The notes under the pieces were generated by a model. The model was given only the letters and a program-made list of their open reading frames with translations, was not told the origin of the DNA and did no database searches. A stretch of DNA of 22,156 nt from Bacillota bacterium (lineage in GTDB: Bacteria > Bacillota > Bacilli > Bacillales_A > Planococcaceae), in the NCBI GenBank assembly GCA_023405135.1, contig JAEXYZ010000001.1, positions 1-22,156 on the forward strand. The letters are read 5' to 3'. This document shows positions 6,845 to 14,431 of this stretch, in pieces. How positions within the stretch are numbered: position 1 is the first letter of the stretch; each line of letters opens with the position of its first letter. A program made the position numbers and the translations under genes.

Positions 6845-7609
6845 ATGAATCAATCAGATATATTTTGGAACGCATCATTAGAAGAATTGAAGCAAGGATA
6901 TAAAGAAGAAGCGAATCATTACCAATGTTTATTATGTGGGGAGCACGTTGAAAAGGGTGTCATTTACCCACATGAAGGCACTTTTTATGAAGCAAAGCGA
7001 TATATACGTTTGCACATTGAGAAGATACATGGATCAGTATTTGATTATTTATTAAGTCTTGATAAAAAATTAACTGGCTTAACAGAACATCAAACGACAT
7101 TACTTAAACATTTTTATGCTGGGAAAAGTGATAAGGAAGTTCAACAAGAAATGGGGATTGGTAGTAGTTCTACTATTCGCCACCATCGTTTTGTGCTAAA
7201 AGAAAAGGAACGTCAGGCAAAAACGTTGTTAGCAATTATGGAACTGTTAAAGGAAAAAGATCAATATGCACCTGCCTTTATAGCACCACATAACTATGCC
7301 ACTATGGTAGACGACCGTTATGCGGTAACAGAAGAAGAACAGGAAAAAATACTAAATAAATATTTTACTGACGGTATTGTAGGTCCATTAAATAAATTCC
7401 CCCCTACTGAAAAGCAACGTATTGTCGTATTACGTGCAATTGCTAGTCGTCTTGATGAAAATGCAAAATATAATGAAAAAGAATTAAATACAATTTTAAA
7501 GGAAATATATGATGACTATGTATTAATCAGAAGATATTTAATTGAATATGGCTTTATCGACAGAAAAGTAGATGGTAGCGCATATTGGGTAAAAAATAAT
7601 AGAAAGTGA
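6845..7609 (+). CDS. Zinc-finger/HTH regulator with C-terminal DUF2087 domain
   Basis: ATG 6845 is chosen because AAGGGGAG sits 6 nt upstream; an in-frame TTG further upstream lacks a ribosome binding site. The protein is 254 aa. Residues 28-62 carry CLLC and then RLHIEKIH, a Cys2His2-like zinc site. A LuxR-like helix-turn-helix follows (about 78-115: LTEHQTTLLKHFYAGKSDKE and TIRHHRF). Residues 168-249 are DUF2087, with KYFTDG, KFPPTEKQRIVVLRAIA, YDDYVLIRRYLIEYGFIDR and DGSAYW. DUF2087 is commonly attached to transcription regulators. It is the first gene of a tight unit with a GIY-YIG-like protein (9-nt gap) and a MATE transporter. Confidence 0.85.
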   Translation: MNQSDIFWNASLEELKQGYKEEANHYQCLLCGEHVEKGVIYPHEGTFYEAKRYIRLHIEKIHGSVFDYLLSLDKKLTGLTEHQTTLLKHFYAGKSDKEVQQEMGIGSSSTIRHHRFVLKEKERQAKTLLAIMELLKEKDQYAPAFIAPHNYATMVDDRYAVTEEEQEKILNKYFTDGIVGPLNKFPPTEKQRIVVLRAIASRLDENAKYNEKELNTILKEIYDDYVLIRRYLIEYGFIDRKVDGSAYWVKNNRK

Positions 7610-7618
7610 GAATTTCAC

Positions 7619-7960
7619 ATGGAAAGAAAAAAAGAATTAAAACAACAATACCAAGAAATTGCCATTGTTGCAGGGGTATATCAAATAAAAAATAACATAA
7701 ACGGTAAAGTGTTTATTGATAGTACCCGTAATTTGAAAACGATTAATGGTGTTAAATTTAGTTTAGAAAACGGAGCGTTTCATAACAAGGAATTGCAATT
7801 AGAATGGTCGAATTATGGTAAGGATGCATTTTCTATTGATATTTTAGAAAAGCTTAAGGTTGAGGATTCCCCTTACTTTAATGAAAAAGAAGCTTTGAAA
7901 GAACTTGAAAACAAGTGGCTTGAGCAGCTACAGCCTTACGGAGAGCGCGGTTATCTTTAA
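7619..7960 (+). CDS. Small GIY-YIG-like protein
   Basis: The 113-aa protein begins MERKKELKQQYQE, typical of a small stand-alone group of GIY-YIG-fold proteins in Bacilli. The first motif is GVY (residues 19-21). The second motif, normally YIG, is replaced by VFIDSTRNLK, which keeps an Arg at the place of the catalytic Arg. A later Glu (LENKWLEQL) may match the catalytic Glu. Because the signature is degenerate, nuclease activity is uncertain. It lies 9 nt after the DUF2087 regulator and 21 nt before the MATE gene, so the three are almost certainly one transcript. Confidence 0.75.
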   Translation: MERKKELKQQYQEIAIVAGVYQIKNNINGKVFIDSTRNLKTINGVKFSLENGAFHNKELQLEWSNYGKDAFSIDILEKLKVEDSPYFNEKEALKELENKWLEQLQPYGERGYL

Positions 7961-7981
7961 AAAAATGTTGGAGAGCATCAA

Positions 7982-9360
7982 ATGGACAATACTTTAAATC
8001 AATCAAATCCAATTACTTTACAGAAAACGATGATTCTTTTTCTAATTCCTATCGTTTTCTCAAGTGTGGTTCAATCATTAGGGCAAGTCATCAGCACTAT
8101 AGTCGTTGGGCAAACACTTGGTGAGGAGTCCCTTGCTGCTATATCTGCCTTCTTTCCCCTTTTCTTCTTCCTGTTCTCGTTTGCGATTGGCATCGGTTCT
8201 GGAAGTTCAATATTAATTGGGCAAACTTATGGGGTAGGGAATATTTCTAAAATGAAGGAAGTCGTAGGTGTTACCCTTGCTTTAACACTCCTCATATCAA
8301 TTGTCGTAGCTATCTTCGGATGGCTTTTTGCAGAAGATATTTTAAGATGGATGGGAACGCCAAACAATATTTTAGTTGAAACTACTAATTATGCGGAAAT
8401 TTTATTTATTACTTTGCCTATTATCTTTTTATATATGAGTTATACGACTTTTATACGGGGAACTAGAGATTCTAAAACACCGTTATTATTTTTAATCGTA
8501 AGTATTGTGATTAATGTTGTATTTCTACCTATTTTAATGTTTGGATGGTTCGGGCTACCGGCATTTGGTCTGAATGGGGCAGCATATGCATCGGTGATAT
8601 CAAATCTTTTAACCTTTATTTTGATGCTGCTTTATTTGCACAAAAAGAACCATGAGTTGAAATTGGATAAAATTATATTAAAAAATATTCGTTTAAAGGG
8701 AGATATTGTTAAGACACTTTTGAAGCTAGCGATCCCATCGAGCATTGGTATGGTGGCAATTGCGATGGCGGAAATAGCAGTTTTAACTTTTGTTAATAGT
8801 TATGGCTCGGATGCAACAGCAGCTTATGGGATTGTAAATCAAATTGCAAGTTACATTCAAATCCCAGGAATTTCTGTATCAATTGCAATTTCAGTATTTG
8901 TAGCACAGGCGATCGGTGCGGGTAATCAAGAAAACTTGAAGAAATTACAAAGTTAGGATTAAAGTTAAGCTATATATTTGGTGGCGCATTAATTATCGTT
9001 ATTTATTTGTTTGCAGAGCCTATTTTAAAAATATTTTTATCTAGTCCAGACATTATTGCAATGGCAAAAAGGTTAATTATGACTTCCTTCTGGAGTTATT
9101 TGCTTTTAGGGCATACACAGGCAATTTCAGCAACAATGCGCGCAACAGGTACTGTGTTATGGCCAACTATTTTCCTTATCGGTAGCATTTGGCTCGTAGA
9201 AGTACCTGCCGCCTATCTGTTATCAAATTTCACAAACCTCGGAATTAACGGGGTATGGCTAGCCTATCCAATTGCATTCATAGTAAATTTAACAGCTCAA
9301 TATAGCTATTACCGCTTCGTTTGGAAAAAGAAAACGATTCGAGCTTTAGTTCAGGAATAG
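7982..9360 (+). pseudogene. MATE family multidrug efflux transporter, single frameshift
   Basis: The first part (7982-8956, 324 aa) covers the N-terminal MATE bundle and the start of the second, with VGQTLGEESLAAISAFFP and GSGSSILIGQTYG. The second part (to 9360) holds the last four or so helices, with MRATGTVLWP and FTNLGINGVWLAYP. One A is missing in GAAGAAATTAC near 8942-8944; adding it yields NLKKITKLGLK and a continuous protein of about 459 aa, the normal family length. MATE proteins export cationic drugs using Na+ or H+. As written, the product lacks the C-terminal helices. The ATG at 7982 follows GGAGAG. Confidence 0.88.
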
Positions 9361-9366
9361 ATAAAG

Positions 9367-9398
9367 ACGCTTGGATAATTTAGATCCAGGCGTTTTTT
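9367..9398 (+). terminator. Intrinsic terminator after the MATE gene
   Basis: A 10-bp stem with one G-U pair (9367-9376 with 9384-9393) has a 7-nt loop and a T6 tail. It closes the three-gene unit. Confidence 0.8.
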
Positions 9399-9575
9399 AT
9401 TGGTTTCAACTTCTAATTGAGCGGGATAACATACTTTTAGGCATTTTTTCTGATTTCAAATTGTTGGGAAAATCATCATAAATAATTGACAATATATTTT
9501 TAATTTCATTCATTTCTTATTTGTATCCCTAGTAAACTATAGAGACATTATATGGAAGAAAGGAGAGTACGGCCT

Positions 9576-10580
9576 TTGAAATTTCTCCGCTTTCTCTTAT
9601 TAGCCTTTGCTATACTTTTAGCTGGTTGCAGGGAGTCAGTGGAAAAGAACTTAGTGGAAGCGGGAGAAGTTGCAGCACCAAAAGTAGTAAGTACTAATCC
9701 AGATGAATTAGCACAGATTAAAACTTCTAATGAAGAAATTGAACTACTGGATAGGTGTTATGAAAATGAGGTTTATATTGAAGAGGAAGAAACGTGCGCA
9801 TTAGTGGTTAACTGTTCTGATTCTGATTCCTGTATTGCTTGGGGAAATGAAATTGTAGCAGAGCTTGAAAAAAAGTATGGATCACTAGTGTTAGAAGAGT
9901 CCGTTGCAACAGGTGATGAAGGAATAACCGTACTCACTACATATGATGTCAATAATGAAGATGAGGCCATTTATACAAATGCTAACATACCAAAAGAAGA
10001 AATGGATTACCATGCAAATTTATGGTTTAGCTTTAGTTGGCTTATTCCAGAAAAAAATAGAGAAGAGATTACTCGATTTGAGGTGTTTGAAAGTGGAGAT
10101 ACACTTGCATATATCTCCCTTCATGATAAATACGGAAGATATTGGACGCTTGGTATGAACGATAGAAATATTGAGCTTGCGTCAGAAACTCTCGTTACGT
10201 ACTTACATGAATATGCCCATTTTCTATCACTTAATCAGACCCAAATTGATTATTGGGCTAATGAAAAAAGATGTAAATCTTTATATTTGAAAGATTCAGG
10301 CTGTTTTTATAAGGATGCTTATTTAACTGATTTTTATAGAAAATTTTGGGAATCTGGTGGATATGGAGAATTTAAAAATTTTTATGTATCAAATTATGCG
10401 ATGTCATCTCCAGAGGAAGATTTTGCAGAGTCATTTGCCCATTTTGTTCTAACACAGAAACCAAATGGCGTTATAGTGAAAGAGGAAAAATTACTTTTCT
10501 TTTATCAATACGAAGAACTAGTTAAACTTCGAACAGAAATACTATCCCGAGTGGCAACATGGTTAGTGAGAAGTATATAA
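9576..10580 (+). CDS. Cys-rich lipoprotein with HExxH zinc-metalloprotease motif
   Basis: TTG 9576 is chosen over ATG 9552 because GAAAGGAG (9558-9565) lies 10 nt upstream and the product then begins with a classic lipoprotein signal: MKFLRF, hydrophobic stretch, LAGC, with the lipidated Cys at residue 18 (334 aa in all). The mature part has six more Cys, four in residues 61-86 and two in 233-243, suggesting disulfides outside the cell. HEYAH (211-215) within TYLHEYAHFL is the zinc-binding HExxH. EEDFAESFAHF near 280-290 probably gives the third ligand, as in gluzincin-like putative metallopeptidases. The protease would be membrane-anchored and extracellular. The substrate and exact family are unknown. 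The gene stands alone. Confidence 0.75.
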   Translation: MKFLRFLLLAFAILLAGCRESVEKNLVEAGEVAAPKVVSTNPDELAQIKTSNEEIELLDRCYENEVYIEEEETCALVVNCSDSDSCIAWGNEIVAELEKKYGSLVLEESVATGDEGITVLTTYDVNNEDEAIYTNANIPKEEMDYHANLWFSFSWLIPEKNREEITRFEVFESGDTLAYISLHDKYGRYWTLGMNDRNIELASETLVTYLHEYAHFLSLNQTQIDYWANEKRCKSLYLKDSGCFYKDAYLTDFYRKFWESGGYGEFKNFYVSNYAMSSPEEDFAESFAHFVLTQKPNGVIVKEEKLLFFYQYEELVKLRTEILSRVATWLVRSI

Positions 10581-10588
10581 AGTTTAGA

Positions 10589-10632
10589 TAGAAGTTATTT
10601 TGAAAAAGTTGGTCAAAATGACTTCTATTTTT
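10589..10632 (+). terminator. Strong intrinsic terminator after the lipoprotein gene
   Basis: A 15-bp stem with one G-U pair (10589-10603 with 10613-10627) has a 9-nt loop and a TTTTT tail. Confidence 0.85.
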
Positions 10633-10816
10633 ATTTAGCGCTTAGAAAATATGAGCGTCAAATATGCCCTAAGAAATAAAAGCAGCAAGTGGATACCTAA
10701 TAAATTTAACGTAAAAAATAGGACATACTAAGCCAAAATAGTTAATATGCTAAATTTCATATCTCTAGAGTTTTAATTTAAACTAATCCTAAAAAATCAT
10801 TTTAAATGGAGCAAAT

Positions 10817-11050
10817 ATGGTAAAGTCCTCATTTAGTAGATGGCTATATAAACCGTTTTATTTTCGGTATAGCTTTTATATCGTATTAACATTAAGTGTA
10901 ATATTGCATAGTACAACTCTTCAAGATGATAGCAACTTTTATATATTGTACATTCTTTCTGTTATATTCTTGGGGATAGGTTTTTATAATAAGCCTGCAA
11001 ATAATCAAAAAGAATGGACTATAAAGAAGAACATCCTTTTGAAGACTTAA
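10817..11050 (+). CDS. Small two-helix membrane protein, 3' end replaced by IS remnant
   Basis: ATG 10817 follows GGAG. Residues 1-62 look genuine: a basic start (SSFSRWLYKPF), then hydrophobic segments at about 18-32 and 42-56, ending GFYNKPANNQKE. From about residue 64 the reading frame runs through DNA that in another frame encodes the C-terminus of an IS3-family transposase. The last 13 or so residues are therefore not original. I do not recognise the protein; its natural length was probably around 70-80 aa. Confidence 0.45.
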   Translation: MVKSSFSRWLYKPFYFRYSFYIVLTLSVILHSTTLQDDSNFYILYILSVIFLGIGFYNKPANNQKEWTIKKNILLKT

Positions 11051-11206
11051 AACAATTGGTAGATTTTTACATGACGTTCTATAATGAATCAGGAAGACAA
11101 TGGAATTTAAAAAAGATGACTCCAGTAGAATATCGAAGTCATCTATTAGCTACTTAAAAATCAGGGTTTCTTTTATATACTGTCCATAAATAAGGGCGCA
11201 GTTCAC
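11014..11206 (+). mobile_element. IS3-family remnant: transposase C-terminus and right end
   Basis: From ATG 11014 to TAA 11157 the frame encodes the end of an IS3-family OrfB. It has MDYKEEHPF, then VDFYMTFYNE, then WNLKKMTPVEYRSHLLAT, the typical YN..R.QWNLKKMTPVEYR ending. About 50 bp on, GGGCGCAGTTCA (11194-11205) resembles the terminal inverted repeat of IS150-like elements, preceded by the usual TGTCC-type sequence. The rest of the transposase, OrfA and the left end are missing, so the element is dead. The junction with the upstream membrane ORF lies at about 11005-11014. Confidence 0.8.
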
Positions 11207-11291
11207 AGGTTTTAGTTTCTTTTTTATTAACTCTCTCCTAATATTAAAAAGCCCTATTAATAAACAAAGAAGAACAACAATCTTTCTTGGA

Positions 11292-11708
11292 TCAATGCTT
11301 AACTAATTCACAATTAAGGTTAGATTTCACTTTCTCCTTTACGGCAAAATAATTATTTTCATTATCTGCAAAATTAAATACTCGCCCAGTAGGCATATTT
11401 ACCATTTCACCTAATGTGACATGTTTATTTAATAAAGCGCTATATTATTAATTGTTCGCTATTATCGGAATAAAACATTAACAAAGGTGTGCCTAGATTT
11501 AATTCAGGCTCCAATTTAGTGATTAATTCTTTATTGTGTAAAACAAGGCTAGTTTGAACATCGCTTTTAGGAGCTATTTCAATTCATCTCATTCCATGCC
11601 CGTATCTTCGTCGGCAATTATAGTGAATCCTAAGTTTTCTGCCCAAAATTTTACTGCTTTATCTTGATTATTTACATACAGCATTACTTGTCCTAGTACA
11701 TTAAACAA
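11292..11708 (-). pseudogene. VOC family (glyoxalase/bleomycin-resistance-like) pseudogene
   Basis: Read leftward from TTG 11708 (with GGGAG upstream), the first stretch encodes LFNVLGQVMLYVNNQDKAV and FWAENLGF, the standard VOC opening. Near 11592 one A seems lost. At 11584-11586 the conserved Trp of MRWIEIAP is TGA. The middle then reads SDVQTSLVLHNKELI and TPLLMFYSDN. After another shift near 11450, the end reads TLGEMVNMPTGRVFNFADNE and YFAVKE, with the usual C-terminal metal-ligand Glu. Several independent lesions, including a nonsense codon, mean this is a true pseudogene rather than a sequencing slip. Confidence 0.8.
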
Positions 11709-11804
11709 ATGGCTCACTCCCTCTGTTTTAGTCTTCTATCAAACTTAATCTTGAATATGAAAGTTTATTCTATTTTATGCATGTTTTAATATGTTTCTAC
11801 TTAT

Positions 11805-12989
11805 TTACTTGATTTGTTTCAATACATCCTCTGCCATAAAAGCCATATTCAGATTTGTTCTCGTAAATGGATGATTTAAATCGACATCTAATATTCCTTC
11901 GATTTTATGAATCTTGTAATTAACGGTGTTCCGATGTAAAAATAAACGTCTACTAATTTTAGTAATACTGCCGTTTTCCTCGAGATATGTTCTTAAAAAA
12001 TGTACAAAATCTGTATTGTGCAATTGATCATATAAATAAATAGGATCTAACATATCATGATGAAATTGTTGAATAATCGACTGATCTTGTACACTCATGA
12101 TAATTTTATAGGCACCGATCTCCTTATATTTATGAATAAATGGATTTTGATGCTGTTGTACTAAATGAATAACCGTTAACGACTCATTATAACTTCTTGC
12201 AAGCTGCTTTAAAGAAGTATAAAAATTTCCCATGCCAATTATTAAATGTACATCTCCATCTCTTTCTCTAATTTTCTCATATATTTTTTCAACGGTTTTT
12301 GAGAACGGAATTTGATCTTTCTCTACCTCTGCCCGATTTATTAAAAAAAGAAGCTGGTTATGATGTGTCAATGATAAATAATGATTGTATCGATGATGAA
12401 ATTCATAATGAATAATAGATGAAAATTTAGATATAGATTGGTTTGGATTTGTAGTTGTACAAGTAATAATTCCTAATTCTGCTCCTTTAGGAAACCCTCT
12501 CTGTTGCAATTGTTCTTCTAGGGAAAGGGTGTTAAGGCTATTAAAATGAAAAAGTAAATGGTTGAGAAGTTGTTGATCGTTTTGCTGGTGATGTAGAGAG
12601 TGCTGCGACATTGTGATGAATTGAAAAGTGCTTTTTAATAAATCAGCGACACGGTTGTCCCATTCCATTAAAAAAAGAGGAAAGCCATTATCGTTTGAAA
12701 ATTGAATGATAGATGCTGGTATTTCTGGAATATATGGACCGACGTTAATGATAAATCCAGCAACTTTTTTACTATACAAATGACTAGTTAATTCTTCTAG
12801 TTGTCTTATATCATTTTTCATTTGAACACCGGTTGTGACAATTAATTCGTTTGGACGGCAAAATGGTATTAAATCGGGACTCTCTATCACATTGATCCCT
12901 AATAATTTTCTATCCAATCCATTTTCTCCTGCTACTAACTTTAAAATTTTAAATTCAGGTTCTAACAGTAATGAATGTATTGTTGCCAA
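11805..12989 (-). CDS. PucR family transcriptional regulator of the pyrimidine catabolic operon
   Basis: The start is TTG 12989, with AAAGGAG (12998-13004) eight nt upstream. The ATG at 12995 is only 2 nt from that site, and the open frame further upstream (to 13091) shows no PucR-like sequence. The N-terminal PucR domain begins ATIHSLLLEPEFKILKLVAG and holds GLDRKLLGINVIESPDLIPF and RPNELIVTTG. The C-terminal HTH (PucR/CdaR type) reads YLEENGSITKISRRLFLHRN then TVNYKIHKIEGIL. Family members sense purine or pyrimidine breakdown metabolites and usually activate catabolic genes. The divergent position relative to the pyrimidine operon, 169 bp away start to start, makes those genes its likely target. 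Confidence 0.88.
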   Translation of the reverse strand: MATIHSLLLEPEFKILKLVAGENGLDRKLLGINVIESPDLIPFCRPNELIVTTGVQMKNDIRQLEELTSHLYSKKVAGFIINVGPYIPEIPASIIQFSNDNGFPLFLMEWDNRVADLLKSTFQFITMSQHSLHHQQNDQQLLNHLLFHFNSLNTLSLEEQLQQRGFPKGAELGIITCTTTNPNQSISKFSSIIHYEFHHRYNHYLSLTHHNQLLFLINRAEVEKDQIPFSKTVEKIYEKIRERDGDVHLIIGMGNFYTSLKQLARSYNESLTVIHLVQQHQNPFIHKYKEIGAYKIIMSVQDQSIIQQFHHDMLDPIYLYDQLHNTDFVHFLRTYLEENGSITKISRRLFLHRNTVNYKIHKIEGILDVDLNHPFTRTNLNMAFMAEDVLKQIK

Positions 12990-13039
12990 TCGCATAACTC
13001 CTTTCGACATTTTAAAGGTAAGAAAGTTAACGTTATGAC

Positions 13040-13053
13040 TGTGCAATTGCACA
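13040..13053. promoter_or_regulatory. 14-bp perfect palindrome, candidate operator
   Basis: TGTGCAATTGCACA lies in the divergent region, 51 bp upstream of the regulator start and 106 bp upstream of the amidohydrolase start. Its position suits a binding site for the PucR-family protein or another regulator. No experimental motif is matched. Confidence 0.45.
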
Positions 13054-13080
13054 AAAATTTTTAGAAAAATAACCATTTGC

Positions 13081-13097
13081 TGTAAATCCATTTTACA
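13081..13097. promoter_or_regulatory. Inverted repeat TGTAAA-5-TTTACA, candidate promoter/operator
   Basis: Two perfect 6-bp arms are separated by 5 bp. Read on the minus strand, TTTACA followed after 17 nt by TAAAAA could also be the -35/-10 of the regulator gene, so this may be promoter rather than operator. Confidence 0.4.
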
Positions 13098-13119
13098 TTA
13101 AACTTATCTTTATATCCAT

Positions 13120-13138
13120 ATGTTAATAATTCTAACAT
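13120..13138. promoter_or_regulatory. Inverted repeat ATGTTA-7-TAACAT, candidate operator
   Basis: Perfect 6-bp arms lie 8 bp before the GGAGGGG ribosome binding site of the first catabolic gene. Binding here could block transcription or translation of the operon. Confidence 0.4.
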
Positions 13139-13158
13139 TCTAATTTGGAGGGGTGCTC

Positions 13159-14397
13159 ATGTACAAATGCAATGAATCTCGTTTAAAAGATTCAATCATT
13201 ATGTTTAGTCGTATTGGTGCAACAGCCAATGGGGGAGTCACTAGACTTTCTCTATCGCAAGAAGATGTGGAAGCCCGTGATTTGTTTTATGAGTGCTGTA
13301 GAGATTTAGGAATGGATATCCAAGTAGATGATATGGCAAATATGTACGCAACATTACCTGGTAAAAGCAATCTACCACCAATTGTAATGGGGTCGCATTT
13401 AGACTCTGTTGTAAAAGGCGGAAGATTTGATGGGGTATTAGGAGTATTAACAGCATTAGAAGCTGTTAGAACAATTGTAGAAAATAATATTGAACTTGAA
13501 ATTCCATTAACTATTGTAAATTTCACAAATGAAGAAGGTGCTCGATTCGAGCCTTCGATGATGAGCTCAGGTGTTTTATCTAATAAATTTGATAAAGCAA
13601 AAATGCTTCAATCTACAGATAAAGCTGGCATCACTTTTGAACATGCATTGAAGAATAGCGGTTATGAGGGAAGCGAAGAAAATCGATTAAAAGAAGCATT
13701 AGCCTATTTAGAGCTTCATATCGAACAAGGACCAGTGTTAGAAGCAGAACAGCTTGATATTGGCGTTGTAGAAGGAGTTCTCGGAATGGTTTGCTATGAA
13801 ATCACTGTAACTGGTGAATCAAACCATGCAGGAACAACACCGATGAAAATGAGAAAAGATCCTTTATTTTTAACAACGAAATTAATTAATTATTTAATAG
13901 AAACTATTGGAAATGTAGATGAAGAATTAGTTTACACAATAGGCAGAATGAATGTTACCCCAAATATTCATACGGTTATCCCAGATAAAGTTGTTTTTAC
14001 ACTTGAAGCAAGACATAAAGATCCTACAAAGATTAATAAAGTAGAAGAGATACTTCATTCATTGCCACAACAACAAGATGGCTGCCTTGTATCGAAGGAA
14101 AAGCTTTGGGGTCGTGATACTGTTGTGTTTGAGCCTTCTTTATGTGATCAAATTGAACAAGCATCTAAAGGCTATGGTTATTCTTACAAACGTTTATACA
14201 GTGGAGCTGGTCATGATGCACAATTTATTGCTAGCTACATTCCATCAGCAATGATTTTTGTACCAAGTATTAAGGGTAAAAGTCATTGTGAAGAAGAGGA
14301 AACACCTTATGAAGCATGTGCGAAAGGCGCAGACGTATTGCTTGAAACAGTATTAAATCTACAAGCGAAGTTTTCGATAAAGGAAGCACTCATTTAA
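13159..14397 (+). CDS. M20 family N-carbamoyl amidohydrolase (beta-ureidopropionase / allantoate amidohydrolase type)
   Basis: ATG 13159 is chosen because GGAGG (13147-13151) is 7 nt upstream; GTG 13153 overlaps that site. The protein has 412 aa, the family length. The metal site is complete: H80 in VMGSHLDSV, D91 in GGRFDGVLG, E126 in NFTNEEGARF, H187 in LELHIEQGP and H376 in KSHCEEE. SNHAGTTPM (221-229) and GAGHDAQF (349-356) are the dimer-bridge and substrate elements. Hydrolysis of an N-carbamoyl bond releases an amino acid, NH3 and CO2. Next to a dihydropyrimidinase and PreTA, the expected substrate is N-carbamoyl-beta-alanine, although allantoate or N-carbamoyl-L-amino acids cannot be excluded from sequence. 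Confidence 0.9.
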   Translation: MYKCNESRLKDSIIMFSRIGATANGGVTRLSLSQEDVEARDLFYECCRDLGMDIQVDDMANMYATLPGKSNLPPIVMGSHLDSVVKGGRFDGVLGVLTALEAVRTIVENNIELEIPLTIVNFTNEEGARFEPSMMSSGVLSNKFDKAKMLQSTDKAGITFEHALKNSGYEGSEENRLKEALAYLELHIEQGPVLEAEQLDIGVVEGVLGMVCYEITVTGESNHAGTTPMKMRKDPLFLTTKLINYLIETIGNVDEELVYTIGRMNVTPNIHTVIPDKVVFTLEARHKDPTKINKVEEILHSLPQQQDGCLVSKEKLWGRDTVVFEPSLCDQIEQASKGYGYSYKRLYSGAGHDAQFIASYIPSAMIFVPSIKGKSHCEEEETPYEACAKGADVLLETVLNLQAKFSIKEALI

Positions 14398-14431
14398 TTT
14401 AAAAATTACTTAAGTAGAAAGGGGAATGTTA

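Noticed and set aside
9552..9575. ATG 9552 as start of the lipoprotein
   Set aside because: It would place eight extra charged residues before the signal peptide and has no ribosome binding site, whereas TTG 9576 has GAAAGGAG upstream.
9943..10158. Internal 71-aa plus frame within the lipoprotein gene
   Set aside because: It overlaps a clearly coding frame with a convincing product, and has no ribosome binding site of its own.
12990..13091. N-terminal extension of the PucR-family regulator to 13091
   Set aside because: The added 34 residues show no PucR-like sequence, and a good AAAGGAG sits 8 nt before TTG 12989. The region also contains a perfect palindrome, fitting a promoter rather than coding DNA.
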